NCBI GenBank assembly: GCA_035772405.1
Contig: JAYKKM010000048.1
Coordinates: 1,615,001-1,679,000, forward strand
Direction of reading: 5' to 3'
Length of the DNA stretch: 64,000 nt
DNA from: Chrysogorgia sp. JL179-B06
Taxonomy: Eukaryota > Cnidaria > Anthozoa > Scleralcyonacea > Chrysogorgiidae
Positions 35,678 through 48,679 of this stretch are shown here, piece by piece; position 1 is the first letter of the stretch, and each line of letters starts with the position of its first letter. The notes beneath the pieces are model-generated. The model ran no database searches, was not told the origin of the DNA, and saw nothing but the letters and a program-made list of their open reading frames with translations. The translations under genes were made by a program, and so were the position numbers.

Positions 35678-35863
35678 AAATACACAGGTGATTATAGAAA
35701 ATCGCACACGCTGATTGGTCAAGCTACTTCGGATTATTTCACGATAATCACCTACAGCGTTCAGGCAAAATGGCTGCCAGCCAATTTGTCAGTGTGACAG
35801 ATGAGGAAATAATCAATTTTAAAGAAAATGCTATTCCAAAAAGATCACCTGTGTATTTATACT
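35678..35863. mobile_element. Short TIR element
   Basis: Ends AAATACACAGGTGATTAT and GATCACCTGTGTATTTA in inverse orientation; about 185 bp with no frame. Confidence 0.6.
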
Positions 35864-36589
35864 AAAACAATTGACGGTACCGAAAAAGATGGCGGCTGTA
35901 TATTTTACCAGAATCCTTTGCGACCTTAAATCACCTGTAATAAGAGCTAAACATTGTTACCTTGTAAACATGAACTAAATACGTAAAAGCTTCCTCTTTA
36001 CCAAACTTAATATTTTTGAAACTCAATCTTCTGCTATTTTTACGAGATTCAATGTTTACTGCGCGCAAGGAATTATGGTTAAATGTACCAGGCGCGCCAT
36101 CTTTTTCGGTAACGTCAATTATTCACCTCAGTGTCGGTGAATAGTGTAACACTCTCTTTGGGCTTATCAATGTTTTAAAGGAGAGGGGAGAAATGACAAG
36201 CCTCCACTTCGGGGAATAATTGTTAAATAGCTAAGATTGATGGGTTATAAATATGAACAATGCTAAAATTATGAACATTAATGTTTACCTAATTTTCTGT
36301 ATGTTCAGAAGTTTGGTCGTTTAATTTGGAAATTATCAATAGCACTAGTTCGGTTGAAGATCCATAATGAAAAAAATAAAACAAAATTTCCGTTGTTTGA
36401 GCTGTGTTTCGTCAGAGTATTATGTATGTTTAGTTTCTCCAGTGTAACTATATATTTAAGATAATATTTAGCAGGCATTTCACTCGATTAAACTACATGT
36501 TCGTAAGGATTTGTGGTGAAGGAAAATTTCGACTGTTGGAATATATACATTTTAAGACCAAACCGGGACCAGTTGCGAAAAATGCAACT

Positions 36590-36671
36590 TCAAGGCCTTC
36601 CGGCTGGAATTGAACCCGCGACCCTGCGATGCTAGTACAGTGCTCTGACCACTGAGCTACGGAAGCCGTTG
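36590..36671 (-). repeat. tRNA-like sequence (SINE head or tRNA pseudogene)
   Basis: On the minus strand GCTTCCG is followed by A-box TAGCTCAGTGGTCAGAGC, an anticodon-like loop CTAGCAT (AGC, Ala if real), B-box GGTTCAATTCC, then CCGGAAG. The acceptor stem nearly pairs, but the anticodon and T stems have mismatches. A functional tRNA is unlikely; a tRNA-derived SINE is favoured. Confidence 0.6.
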
Positions 36672-38273
36672 CCGAGAGCCTAGTCACGAGTTCTGTATAT
36701 ACAGTGCGGTAGTAATGCCGGGAAAGATTCTGGGTAGTTTCTTTTCCCGCCATTACTCAGCACTTTTGCTCTCTGTATTTGACGTGGATAGGACCTGTAC
36801 CTGGTCAATCGCAAGGGACTGTCCCTGTCACAAGGACCCATATACGTCACATACGCCATTGTATACGTTTCAACATACGGAGGTGCCTCGCATGGGTACT
36901 CGCGTCCCGTTCGCGCCCCGTCCGATTGGGTAACTACTTTTTTTGGGTATTCTTGTTGTATTTTCTTGTTATTATTTTCTCTTGTGCTCTGAATTTTTGT
37001 AAACAAATAATTTTGTAGTTGACCCAATAACGTTTATAAAACTATGTGCGTATTCTACAGGATACGATTCTTTCTTACGAGCTTCGACTCGGTGAATATC
37101 ATTTTGTATATTACCATAGTTGAAAGGACTACGATACAGCCTGAATGTTAATGAAACTACATCAAAAAAATAGTCGCGGGCAGGCTGGGTAGAGAGTTGG
37201 GGCGCTGGTGTTCTTGGGATGGTTTGGCTGGACTAATGTCACACAAACGGTCCCACGTGCACTTGCGCGCCCGCTTTGTATCTAGTTTTGTATGCATGGC
37301 ATTAATCATGTATGCATTAATAATTGGGTAATGTGATGTAATGACGTAATGTAATGACGTAATGTAAGACGTAATGTAATTAACGTAATGTAATGTAATC
37401 TTATTACAGGACCCCACTGAAAAACACTTCGGTGACGTGGGTATCCTGAATAAATATTATTATTATTATTATTAATGTTGTAGCTGTGAATTATCGCATA
37501 GTTAATAGTATAGAGGGCGGTGGTTTTGGAAGCTCCATTGTCTTTCAAGATGATGCAATGGTCATGTTATTGTATTGGACTATTCTGCTTGAAGTGGATT
37601 CATCTCGTAGCATTACTCGTACTATCACTTGTTGTTCTTAATATTAGATTAATCAAATACAGAACGGCTGTCGATCCGGGGGACGGCAATGGTGTGTTTA
37701 TGCGCTTGGGCTGGACTTTGGTTATCTCGATCCTTACCATCTGATGATGAGTTATTGATCATAACTAATCTTGGCGTGGTGTAGAAATGGAGTATTGCGG
37801 CCCTCCTGAGCTACAGTTGTTGTGTATAATTATTAAATTAACAGTAATTATTTATTATTATTATTTGTAATTATACTTTTAAATTCCGCAGTAATTGGCT
37901 ATGCTGTTGTGGTCACCCTGTCATTGTTTTATTACTGTATAGTGTAATCTATGTTAGGTTTCTTTTTTTGTTTTTTTTGCACAATGGTGAAGCTAATAAA
38001 ATAAAAGACAAAAGCAGGAACGCGCATGGCGTAGCTGCTACACTGATATTTATCTCACAATAAGTAAATATTGAGAGTGAATGCACCGAAATAAAACAGT
38101 TTATTCCTATTGAAATTGTTTTTAACAGTATGAGTTTAAAAAACATCGCGCAGACCTTTTCAAAATATTAAAAAACAAAATGCTCGCATAAGAGCTGCAA
38201 AATGCATAAAAAAGTTTAGCATAAAAGTCAGCGCGGAAACGAGTTTGTTCATGGCTCCGTAGAAAGTCTAATA

Positions 38274-41200
38274 TTAAAACTCAGGTGAGTTGGTCAATTT
38301 TCTCAAGACATCGTCGCTTCTTCCGACGTTTAGAGTAAGTTCGTCGTTAAAAAACTCAATGGTAACATCGCCTTCATCTTCGTTGTCTGCACCTTGTAAT
38401 AACCCAGAGCTGGTTTCACTTTCTGAAAGCTCATGATAAAGATTATTGATATCTTTTTCTAGTGTTTCTAAAAAACAAAGCCAAGTATAAATTGTAATTA
38501 TCAAACCGAAACACAATACCATAGAATCTCGAAAGTAACCATTCGGAATTAGTGGTGTCTAAGGGCGGCTACTTTCAGAGGGGCGATTGAATTGAATTGA
38601 ATAATTTTATTTAAGCAAGGTGGCTCTACTCAACTAAATTAGCTGCTTTCCAGAGAGGCCTTGCATATTTACCTAAATTACAAAATTACAAATCATTAAT
38701 TAATACAGTACAAATATCTATCGAAAAAATTAAAAATAAATTAAAAATTAAAATGGAAGTAGATATTTTAAAATGTAAGTAGATATTTTAAAATGGAAGT
38801 AGATATTTTTGGAATTAGATATTTTTTGGAAGTAGATATTTTTTAAAATGGAAGTAGATATTTTTTTTTTGAAATGGAAGTAGATATTTTTAGATATTTT
38901 TAAGTAGATATATATATTTTTTATATATATATATTTATTTAAAATGGAAGTAGATATTTTCTTTTATACATAGTCTTAAAAGAATCCAAGGAATTAACGT
39001 TCCGTGTTTCTTCGTCAATTGCATTCCAATCATTTGCGCTGAGATAGTCTACTTTACTTCAGAGGGCGATTACTTGGGGGTTGCTAGTTTTTGTATCGGC
39101 AGTGGCATAGTGGTAATACCATGCCCGCGACCATATTGAACTGCGAATATCTATGAATCTACAAGTCTCTGGATGTTAGCATGGTTCCCTCAACGTTGAA
39201 TATCGCCGAAGAATCCATCCATCAGCTAAGGTGCAGTGTGTATTTTATTTGAACCACTCTTTTAATTATCGCACGTTTCTAAAGTTGTTTCTTCCATTTA
39301 TTAATTGCTTTTTCTTTCATAACAGAAATCTTCAGCCTTAAGTTTTTCTTTAAAGAGAAATGGCAATAAAACATTTTTTTGTCTCATTTGAAAGAACATT
39401 TAAAATAATATATGAAGACCTTTTAAATTATTAATTGCTTTTTCTTTCATAACAGAAATCTTCAGCCTTAAGTTTTTCTTTAAAGAGAAATGGCAATAAA
39501 ACATTTTTTTGTCTCATTTGAAAGAACATTTAAAATAATATATGAAGACCTTTTAAAATTTCCCCGTAACTTCCTTAATTTTTGAAATATCTGTGAACAA
39601 AAATATCTGCAATCCGCCATCTTGTTTTATAATTAGATCTAATTAAGTGACGTCAAAACCTGGGTAAACATTCTAAAAGTTGTAAATAATTGCCCAAATA
39701 TCAGTGGAATGCGTTCAAATGAATTGCTAGTTCACTTAAAAGTATACAACACCCAAAACAACTACGATTTAGCATCTATAATGACTCGATAATTGCTGAT
39801 ATAAAAAACATTTCTACCCTGGTTGTGACGTCACGCATATCCAAGGATGGTTATGCATATCCAAGATGGCGGAATGTTCAATGTTCTTTGTTAAAAAGAA
39901 GTGAAATATTTACAGAACCAAGAAAGATATGGAAAATCTGTAAAAGGTCTTCATATATAATTTTTAATGTTCTTTCAAATGAGACAAAAAAATTTTTTAT
40001 TGCCATTTCCCTTTAAAAAAAATATTGCAACAAAAGAAAATATTGCACGAAGCGGCTACTTTCGAGGGGGGCGGTTACTTTAAGAAGGGCGGCTATACTT
40101 TCGATTTTTCATAGTAATTGTTAAAAAAGGTGGCTAATTCGATCGAAGAGGCGGTTACTATCGGAGGGCGGTTACTTTCGGAGGGCGGTTTGTAGGTTAC
40201 TTTCGAGATTCTACGGTATTACACACTGTAACACATTGAATTATATTTATGTATAGTGTAAAACACTCGCAGTAGTGTTTTATCGAGTTTAAAAACGACT
40301 TCAAAAACGACTGCATCTAAATAACCATGTTTACCAACTATTTCAGTGATTCAAGTCATTTTCGCCGAGAAAATAGAAGGAAAAGGGCATTAAACATACC
40401 AATGCTCACGTAGTTATCTTCATGGTCACTGGTCGGGTCATCTGATGCCATTTTATTTTCACTGTCACACTTTTTTAATGTTTTCAACTGCTTCCCCTTT
40501 TCCTGCATGGATGACTTGGTGCTACTTGGTGTCGACGTACCTCGGTTCTGTTTAACTGGTGCTTTAAATTTGCCAAACACTGGTTTTGTTTTCTTGCCGT
40601 GGAGAGGTTTGGTGTCACGTTTGGTCTTTTTCTGAGAAACAGTACTGCTGGTGCTGTCATGGTCAGAAGCTAGTATTTGAGAGAAATATATACATAATTA
40701 AAAGCTCATTAATAATTCATGAAGAAAACAAAATAAATTCGTGTTTTTTATCGGCATGATTAACCGACACTGCTGAGTCGTCGGAAAATTGTATATTATT
40801 ATAAATTAATATCTATAATAAGCTATACCGCAACAATTATTTACCTTCAAGGTTTAGTCCGTCATTATCTTGCCCTGTTTTCTTCTTCTTAACTTTACTA
40901 GAGGATACACTGAAATTCGCCTTGTTCGTCTTTTTGGATTTCTTTTTCTCGCCAGCACCACGTTCTTTTATCTTTTTAGTAGATGAAGGGGTCTTTTTAC
41001 CTTCGCAGGCCATTCTTTCATTTTGATCTTCTTCGTCATGAGATTTAGAGCCTTCCTCGACAACGGGATCATTTAATTTATCGTCAAAATCCTCTGCAAT
41101 CACTGTAGCAGTAGCATCTCCTGTTAGACTTCTGCTGCTGGATTCATCGCTTTCTCCTGATTTACTTCTGCTGCTACTAGATGCACTTTCTTCTGCTTGA

Positions 41201-44200
41201 CGTTTGGGACTGGATTCCTCGCTTTCTCCCGACGTTTTTCTGCTGCTGTTCGATTCATTACTCATATTTTGAACGCTTGGTGATTTAAAACCATCCTTCT
41301 TTATTTTCTTTTTCTTAATTCCTTCATGGCTGTTTTCGTTGACTCCGAATGTTCCTACCTCTTTCGAATCCTTTTTCCTTTTCTTTTGAACGCCTTTTGG
41401 TTTACATTGGCTTGCTTCTTCCTTGTTTTCCATACTTGGGGTATCTTTTCTATTTTCTTTCTCAGTCGCTTTTTTCTTTTTCTTTCGTCCACTCATAACA
41501 CTTCCTTCCTTTTTCACCTTGTTGTCTACATTCTCATTCTCTTTACCGACTTTACTTTTCCGTGAGTTTTTTTCTTTTGGTTTCTTGACTTGCTTTTTCT
41601 TCAACGTATTTCCATCGCCATCGTTTTGAACCGCATTCTCCACGTTTGTTTCTTCGACTTCCTCCGTTGAAATATCTTCAGGACTTTCACCCTCACGTGT
41701 TTCTTCTTTCCCTTCAACGCTATTTGATAAATCCTTTTTCTCCACCGCTTTCTTTTTTGGTGTTTCCATTTTCGATTCATGATCGAAGGTTTCACCGGGA
41801 GTTTCACCAGTAGCCTTCATGTTTTTATCTAAACATGAAGTAAAGAGAATATAACTATATGACGTACTAAAGAAATATAAAATGGATTTCGTTGTTTATA
41901 TTCTGTGTATATATCCGATACAACACCGCCGTTCATGTTGTAAATAGTTATTCAAACTCACTAATAATTATTCATAAGGAAAACACAAAGGAAAATCATA
42001 ACCGAGACGTTGGTAAATGTGGTAATAAACGTCCATAAATTAAGCCAACTTTCCCCTCAAGTTCGTTTGATAAGCTATATCATAAACTCGAAAGGCGTTT
42101 AATATCTGATGCGAAAACACCTGGAAGTTGGTTAAAAAACTCGGCTATCGTCTCGTTTTTCAACACACTTCTCGGTGTTTTCAAATCAGATTTCTCGTGC
42201 ATGATATATTACATAAAAACATTTTATATCATGAATAAAGATAGTGAATTTGACTAAAGATGGTGTAATCTGAAACTTAGGTGGTTGGAATACATGTGAG
42301 TTTTTTACAAACCTGTTTCCGAAATGCTTTCCTTTTCTTGTTCGTCATCACTTTTTAATATCTTCCTTTTTCTCTTCTTCTTCGTTGTAAGAACACTTTC
42401 TGTATTTTCCTGCACTACCGCATCGCCATCTTCTACTTGACTTTTCGAATGCTTAGAGCTAGATTTCGCGGCTTTCTCGTTATTGTTTGTTGGCGAAACC
42501 TTTAGGGCCTTTGGCCTTTTAGTTTTCTTCAGTTTGTTTGATTTCTTTTCATCATCATCAAATGAAAAAGAATCTTGGGAAGGCATAGAAGATTGACTAT
42601 CTGATGGGAAATATAAAGAGAGAAAGAAACAGAAGGCTTTTGATACCTTTGGAAACATTTCGAAATTCAATTTCCAGGGCTTCCGCTTAGTTATGGAGTA
42701 CACACGTAAAAACGCCACAGACATGTTACAGCCTGTTGCACCTTCAGGCCTGATACAGGTATGATATCATAGCTGTATCACACTGTTGTCGCCAACAGAC
42801 TGTTCAGAACTGACGGTATCAGATTGGAACAGTCTGTTGGGTTGTCAGGGCTGTATCAGTCTGATGTAACAGAATGTTTTTTTGCGAAATTGTGATGTAC
42901 ACTGATGATGTAACAGCGCTGCAGATGGAAGTTGTTGGTATCAGATAAATCAGGACTGATGAATACAGATGATAAGGCATCAGTGCTGATACTGACTGTG
43001 ACCATCATAGCTGTTACAGGGGTCGCTACATTATCCTGAACAGACCTGATATCAGTGCTGTTGAATGCTGTAACAGAACATGCGTTTTTCCGTGTGTAGT
43101 TTGTTACATACGTATCTGTTTCTCATCATCATCCTTAGTTTTTCCAATTCGACCTTTGTATAATACACGGAAACTGAATTTCTTAAGGCGTTCCTCCATA
43201 GGTAGACCCATAGCGCTTCTGGCTAGTGTTAGAGCTTTTGACAAAGATTTTGAGTGTTTCTTGAACTTTGCATTTGTCTGCAGAGGAAACAAGTTTATAA
43301 AATAACATGTATGCTACGCAGGTACCGTGATTGGTCAATACCCGTGTTTCGATCAAGCCATCCAAACACGGAAATTTCCCGCAAAAAATTTCCTTAAGTT
43401 TTGCTGCTCGTTCTCTTGTATTATTTTATTTTATAAAATAAATACGTAATGGTTTTTCCGTGTTTGGATACTGTGAACCAAACGCTTGGGTAGTTGCTCG
43501 ACTTTCTTTACGCTTTTCTCCAGTCTCGCAACTTCCTGCGTGTTTGGATCACAGTATCCAAACACGGAAACCACTTGACTTGCATCCATCGTAGACGTTT
43601 GTAGTGAGTGAGCCGATCTAATGCGAACTCTGCAAATTATCTTATTGGCTAAGCTACTGTGATATAAACCGGTCATATATTAAACGGTCCTTCTTCCTTG
43701 ACCGGTTCATAACCGGTTTATAAACGGGGTTTTTTCGAAAATCGTTTTCCGAAAAAATCATATTATTCAATTTCTATGAGGCGAGAGTGAACTCTGGCTT
43801 CGCTCTTGTCAACTGTCACCTTTTTGTTAAGCAGGCGGGAAACGCTTTTTTAACATCTATTTTATTTAAATACAAATCGAAAACTCTGAAAGGTTGGTGT
43901 GAATGTTTAACGTTTCAAGGCTTATTATGCACGTAACACGTTCATTCCAAACAGCTCTTCTCTATTCAATATGAAATCACAAACACGGAAAGTCTACCTC
44001 ATTTGGGTTATCTGTTCCACTGAAAGGTCGAATAGTCAGATAACTAACCCAAGAACGAGACACATCCTTGTCAAAAACGAACGAGACATGATAGCTTATC
44101 TGAAATAAAAAGAGAAAAGAGAGAACACCGTTTTTATAGATACCAAAATAGATGAAACAAAAATTATGTAGATCATAGGAAGAGCTGAAGTTTTATATAT

Positions 44201-47200
44201 AAGAACGCGAGATCTTGTGTGATAAATCCTTACAGGGTTGACTTCGCTCTCATCAGTTTCATAACAACAGTTATAATCTGGATCGTCCTCCACCATTCCA
44301 GGCCACCTGAACATAAAAACATGGAGGATTGAGTACAAGGATCAAATATATGCACCGTTACTAGCAACTATTTTCCTTCTCTTCCTGGCTTACTCTTTCC
44401 ATCCATCAATCCTTCCTTCATCCCTTCCTTCCTTCCTTCCTTGCTTCTATCCTTGCTTCCTCCCTCCCTCCCTCCCTCCTCCTTCCTCCCTTTCTTCCTT
44501 CCTTCCTTCCCTCTATCCTTCCTTCCTTTTCTTTCCTCCTTCCTTCCTTCCTCCCCTCCCATGCTTGCATTAATAATACACGTATATGTCGTCTTTATGA
44601 TTTTTAGCTATATACGACTCCTTCATAATCTTCATTTATTGTAATTTGTCACTCTGATGATGTTACGAGTTTAGTAACGAAACGTAAGTATTAAACATTT
44701 TCTTTTCAAAATTATGTTGTCATGGCTCTTTTTAAAGCTATGTGATGGGCATTAATATTCCTAACTAGACTACGATTCCTGCCTGGTTCCTCCATTGCAA
44801 CGAAAATATGAGATTTGCAAAAAGGTATGTAAGTCATATGTAAGGTGCCCGATCTACCACTGCTTACCATGGATATCCTGTTACTTTGGCCCACACCAAT
44901 GAACCTGCAACAAATGGTGTATACACCACATCGTAATCATCTTGACTATCACAGGTCTCTTGTGATGCAGTACATTCCATATAAGATTCATCTAAAAAAG
45001 ATGCAAGGTTACAAAAAACATGACTTAACCTTTTAAGACCCCACATATTTCGTACAGGTTAAAGTGCCCCTAACCTCAACATTTTTTATTGTCTTAAATT
45101 TCAGACATTTGCATATCAAACAAATTGATATACTATAAGAATTAAGAAATGTTTGGAGACCAATAGACCGATTGCAAATATGGTGGCGATGTCATGAAAA
45201 CGAGGATTGGACCCAAATCACGTTGATTGATTGGCTATTGTTTTTGGTCCAACAATTGTGCTCCAATCAACTAACATGATAATTGGGCCCCTAGCAACAG
45301 TAACCACCAAAAAGCCTTGTTTTCATGACATCACCACCATATTATATGCAATATCAGTCTATAAGGAGAATTTGTATATAATTGATACTGCAGCTTAGAT
45401 GGTTAACAAGATCAATCCCAAAGTCGGCAAGGCTGAATCTGCATATCCTTTTTAGCAGCCATTTTAATAGACAGCCACTATTGAAAAGCCATATTTTAGA
45501 TCTAACTGCCACTTTTACAAAGATGGCAATACTATCATGGCCTAATCAAAATAAATCAATTATCCTTTTATTGCAAGTACTGGATGTTTTACCTGTATTC
45601 ATTGCACAGACCCATCGTTCAGCTACAGTAGTCGGTTCAATATGATTTGACAGTTTTCTCCATTTTAGACAATCCACTCTTGAACATTGAATCCATGATC
45701 CTTCTTTGTTTTTAGTCTTTGAAGAAGAAGACTCATCCTCAGCCTATTAGGAAGAGAATGTGCTTGAAGTTTATGTACAGGCACAAGCATGCTACAGTCC
45801 CTGTCGGGGAACTTTAGCCCCTAGCGAAGAAAAAATTTGTTAGGGAACAAATGGGAATTGGTGGTTTTTTACTTGATTCTTGTTCTGCTACTGACATTCA
45901 ATATTGCTCATCAAAAACAGCATATTTTTGGCTTTCAAGTTATCAAATTTTTAAGTGGGCGTGACCGCAATCCCCTGGGGGAATTCTTGGCACCACCCCT
46001 GGGCATAAGCTCTCAGCTGTTAATGTAGGGGCGATTAGGCTAATTAGGCATTTAGGTGTCGCTAGAAATTGTAGGGGGTGTCAAATGGTTTAAATTTCTG
46101 ACAAGTGAATGTCTCCAAAATTAATGTGGGTGTGTTCAAAATTAATGTGGGTGTCTTCAAAATTAATGTAGGTGTGTTCAAAATTAATGTTGGTGTGTTC
46201 AAAATAGTGGGTGTGTCCATGCTCATGTTACTTTGTTTCTTGAGAAAACCAAATGGCACAAATTCACTCTCAATTCGTGGCTTCTTTTATCCAATTTTTC
46301 TGACAGATGCAAGGATATTCTGATGGAACAGCTTTCAGGGGTTCTGTGGGGTGGGGCACCCCATGTATGTTGACAATAGGGCTTAAAGTTCAACAAAGTG
46401 GAAGTAAGAATAGTGTCCCCAATACAATACCATGCTCATTGTCTCTGATTTTTTTTGTTTCTTCATTTTGGCTTGGAAGTCATTATCACTTTTGGATGGC
46501 TTCATTTTTTTCTTCCTCTCCCGTTTTTCTTTTTCCATCTTTTTTCTTTTTGGGGTAACCTTAAATTTTGGTCTTTGACTAATAGATTGGGTGCAAAGTG
46601 GTGGACTATCAGGAAGTTCTGGAACACACTGTGCCATTTCTTCATCTGCTTCTGCAGATGACAGCAATAGTTCCTGACTGCACACTTTGATTTCCTCCAA
46701 TGGACCTGAAACTAAAAACAACAAACCATATTATGAAAAGGAGTTACAGAAAAGTGTTGAAAACTTGAAATCAGTCCTGCTTAGGCCAAATATTAGGACC
46801 CTGAAACGATAACCTGCATGTAAATACTACTACATAGAATGAAGCTTCTGGTCTTTCACGTGCCCCTAAATACCCTAACCCCAATCTCCCCTGGGCCTAA
46901 TCTTGGCCATCATGGTTTTTGCTAATACATGGCTCCTGCAGGTACTACGGTGCTCCAAGTCTGCCTCTTGGTGTTTCGAGACGTGTTTGTTTCGAGACGG
47001 GTTTATTTGAGACGGGTTAAGTTTGTTTCAAGACAGGTTTATGTTTTGGTTTCAACAATAACCCGCGGGGCGAGAAAATGGGGAGATACCTGTGGGTATC
47101 TCTCGCAGGTTTTCTCTCGCTCGCTTGCCCGTTTTCTCTCACCCGCCGCATACAACAATTTGTTGTTGAAACCAAAACATAAAAACCCATCTCAAAACCA

Positions 47201-48109
47201 GTCTTAGTTGAATTTTATACCTACAGGCACAGAGACTGGTCCGAGAGCCAAGATAGTCCCAGGGTTATGGTTTTTAATGGACCCCTAATTAATGCCCTGG
47301 AATCTTAATTTTGCCCCATCTTGACAGGACTGGCTGCCTAATAATATAGTTGAATAATGTAATTGAATTCATTGTTTCTCCAAATGCTGAAAATTATATT
47401 CCTAAGATTCACATTTTGCAGGAGTAGTACTGTAGTGTGGACAGCACCCCTGACCCTCCATATTGGGAAATGGGGCCATCCCATCCCAGCAGCAACCCCC
47501 CTCCCCTCCCCCAGTACACCTACGCTAGCTAGGATGCCCCGATCCTAACTAACTTACCATCATGTATATCTTCATTGTCCACTTCCATGTTTGCCAATAT
47601 ACTGGATGTTTTACTTGAATTTGTTTCAATAGGACCTACATATAAATCCATAAATTCCTGCTCACTATTGGTTTCTTCGTCGCTTTCTAAACACTGAACA
47701 AAATCTTGACTGGAATCCACCTTTTGACGAAAAGTAATGTCAAAAAAATACAAAACTATTAAAAAGGTTCTTGAACAGTTGTTCTGGCCGAAGCAGCTTG
47801 GCAGCTTGGCTACTTGGCCATTGTCGTTTTTAAAAGTCAAATATATTTCAAGTTTATTTTAAACAAAGTGGTTTTCGAGGCTCTAATAAACGCGTAAAAA
47901 CTAGCTAAAAAGAACTAAATTTTAAACACGTCTAAAAAGGAATACATTCAACAATACAAAAAAGACCAAGTTTAGCAATATAAACAGCCTGTAGTAAATT
48001 GCTTCGAGTCAAACATGTCGCCAGATATTTGTCGGACACGTACCGGCCAAAACCTCACCTTGTTCAAGCTAAGCATTGCCTTTTTAGCTTTCATCTTTTT
48101 CCGAACCAT
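38274..48109 (-). CDS. ZCWPW1: CW zinc finger and PWWP protein, ZCWPW1-like, 948 aa
   Basis: Exons in order: 48059-48109, 47558-47720, 46431-46711, 45593-45743, 44868-44991, 44234-44306, 43998-44099, 43112-43277, 42313-42600, 40845-41828, 40400-40669, 38274-38467. Phases match throughout and 2847 nt is a multiple of three. The start MVRKKMKAKK follows an in-frame TAA. The CW finger (about residues 182-225) shows WIQCSRVDCLKWRKL, WVCAMN and a fourth Cys in YMEC. It is followed by VWAKVTGYPW and WPGMVEDDP, where the Trp-Trp of the PWWP motif is built across the 44868/44306 splice, then YHVSFVFD. The remainder is a Lys/Glu/Ser-rich, probably disordered, nuclear tail, longer than in human ZCWPW1 (about 650 aa). 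Known biology: the CW module reads H3K4me3 and PWWP reads H3K36me3, and ZCWPW1 acts with PRDM9 in meiotic recombination. ZCWPW2 is an alternative assignment. Exon 3 has a NAG/NAG choice, ending at 46711 or 46705. Confidence 0.88.
38760..38960 (+). repeat. ATGGAAGTAGATATTTT minisatellite
   Basis: About eight degenerate units of AAATGGAAGTAGATATTTT with T-run length changes, in the 38468-40399 intron. Confidence 0.8.
39301..39558 (+). repeat. 130-bp tandem duplication
   Basis: TTAATTGCTTTTTCTTTCAT starts at 39301 and again at 39431 with near-identical sequence to AAGACCTTTTAAA. An inverted partial copy (AAAGGTCTTCATATATAAT ... ATTGCCATTTCC) lies at 39942-40012, so the block is probably one arm of a TIR element. 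Confidence 0.8.
42697..43101. mobile_element. TIR element rich in CTGATAC/TGTAACAG motifs
   Basis: The ends AGTACACACGTAAAAACG and CGTTTTTCCGTGTGTAG are inverted. The interior carries many TATCAG, CTGATA and TGTTACAG copies on both strands. It occupies most of the 42601-43111 intron. Confidence 0.7.
43294..43590. repeat. Palindromic repeat, CCAAACACGG family, copy 1
   Basis: It opens TAACATGTATGCTACGCA and contains CATCCAAACACGGAAATTTCC and inverse CGTGTTTGGAT units. It is closely matched by 48680-48992. Confidence 0.7.
44391..44567 (+). repeat. (CCTT)n pyrimidine tract
   Basis: CTTCCTTCCTTC-type run of about 175 bp in the 44307-44867 intron. Confidence 0.9.
45164..45363. repeat. Palindromic MITE, about 200 bp
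   Basis: GACCGATTGCAAATATGGTG...GATGTCATGAAAAC pairs with GTTTTCATGACATC...CACCATATTATATGCAATATC. Intronic. Confidence 0.7.
46105..46215 (+). repeat. 20-bp minisatellite
   Basis: Five units of CAAAATTAATGTGGGTGTGTT with single changes, in the 45744-46430 intron. Confidence 0.9.
47028..47200. repeat. Palindromic element
   Basis: TTATGTTTTGGTTTCAACAA and TTGTTGAAACCAAAACATAA are perfect inverse ends. The interior has CGAGAAAA and TTTTCTCTCG. Confidence 0.75.
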
Positions 48110-48679
48110 TTGCACGGTCCATTAAGTCCAGCCTCGGTATAAAAACAAGTTTTTTTACTGCTGTTTTTCGTCGAAATCTTCAACTGCTAACCGAGTTTTC
48201 ATGAGTTGACTTTCTTGTCGACGAAAAAAGAAAAAATTTCCCGCCAAAATGCTCGTATTCAATTCCAGTCCACAAGGGCTAGCGCGCCGTACGGGAAAAA
48301 TCCCTACGGGCCAGTAGTGGTCTTATTACTTGAAAGAAACATAGAATTTATAAAGCTTGGCGTTTACAACTCTTCCATATCTCACTTTATTCTTGAGATA
48401 TTAAGATTTGTTTAATATGTAAATGATCCTCACTTTGATGTCACACTGCATAATGATTTTTAATATGTACTGAAAAGCCTGTATATATCTTTGCGGTTAT
48501 CAAATTGAAACACTCGAAACGTATTACTTCGTATGTTTAGTATCATGGGCACACACACATGCACAGTTTCGTAATTTCGTTACATAATCCCAAAGATATA
48601 CAGGCTTTTTGAATAAGTCATTATGCAATTTGACGTCGAAGTGAGTTCGAGATATAAGATTTGTTTGATATGTAGTAAA

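Larger units (their letters stand above)
34608..38273. other. Convergent intergenic region, repeat-filled
   Basis: Between the helicase stop and the ZCWPW1-like stop. It contains an inverted repeat at 34690-34935 (AAATAAGGCTACCAC ends), a small palindrome around 35075-35200 (AATATTACAAAATAT), the LINE fragment at 35208, a TIR element at 35678-35863, the tRNA-like sequence at 36590, and GTAATGTAATGAC repeats with an (ATT)n tail at 37320-37475. I see no protein-coding exon. Confidence 0.6.

Noticed and set aside
36590..36671. Functional tRNA-Ala gene
   Set aside because: The A and B boxes fit, but anticodon and T stems contain mismatches and the acceptor end is imperfect. A SINE-like tRNA relic is more likely.
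37520..37744. 74-codon hydrophobic plus-strand frame
   Set aside because: It has no ATG at the start, no homology I recognise and repeat flanks.
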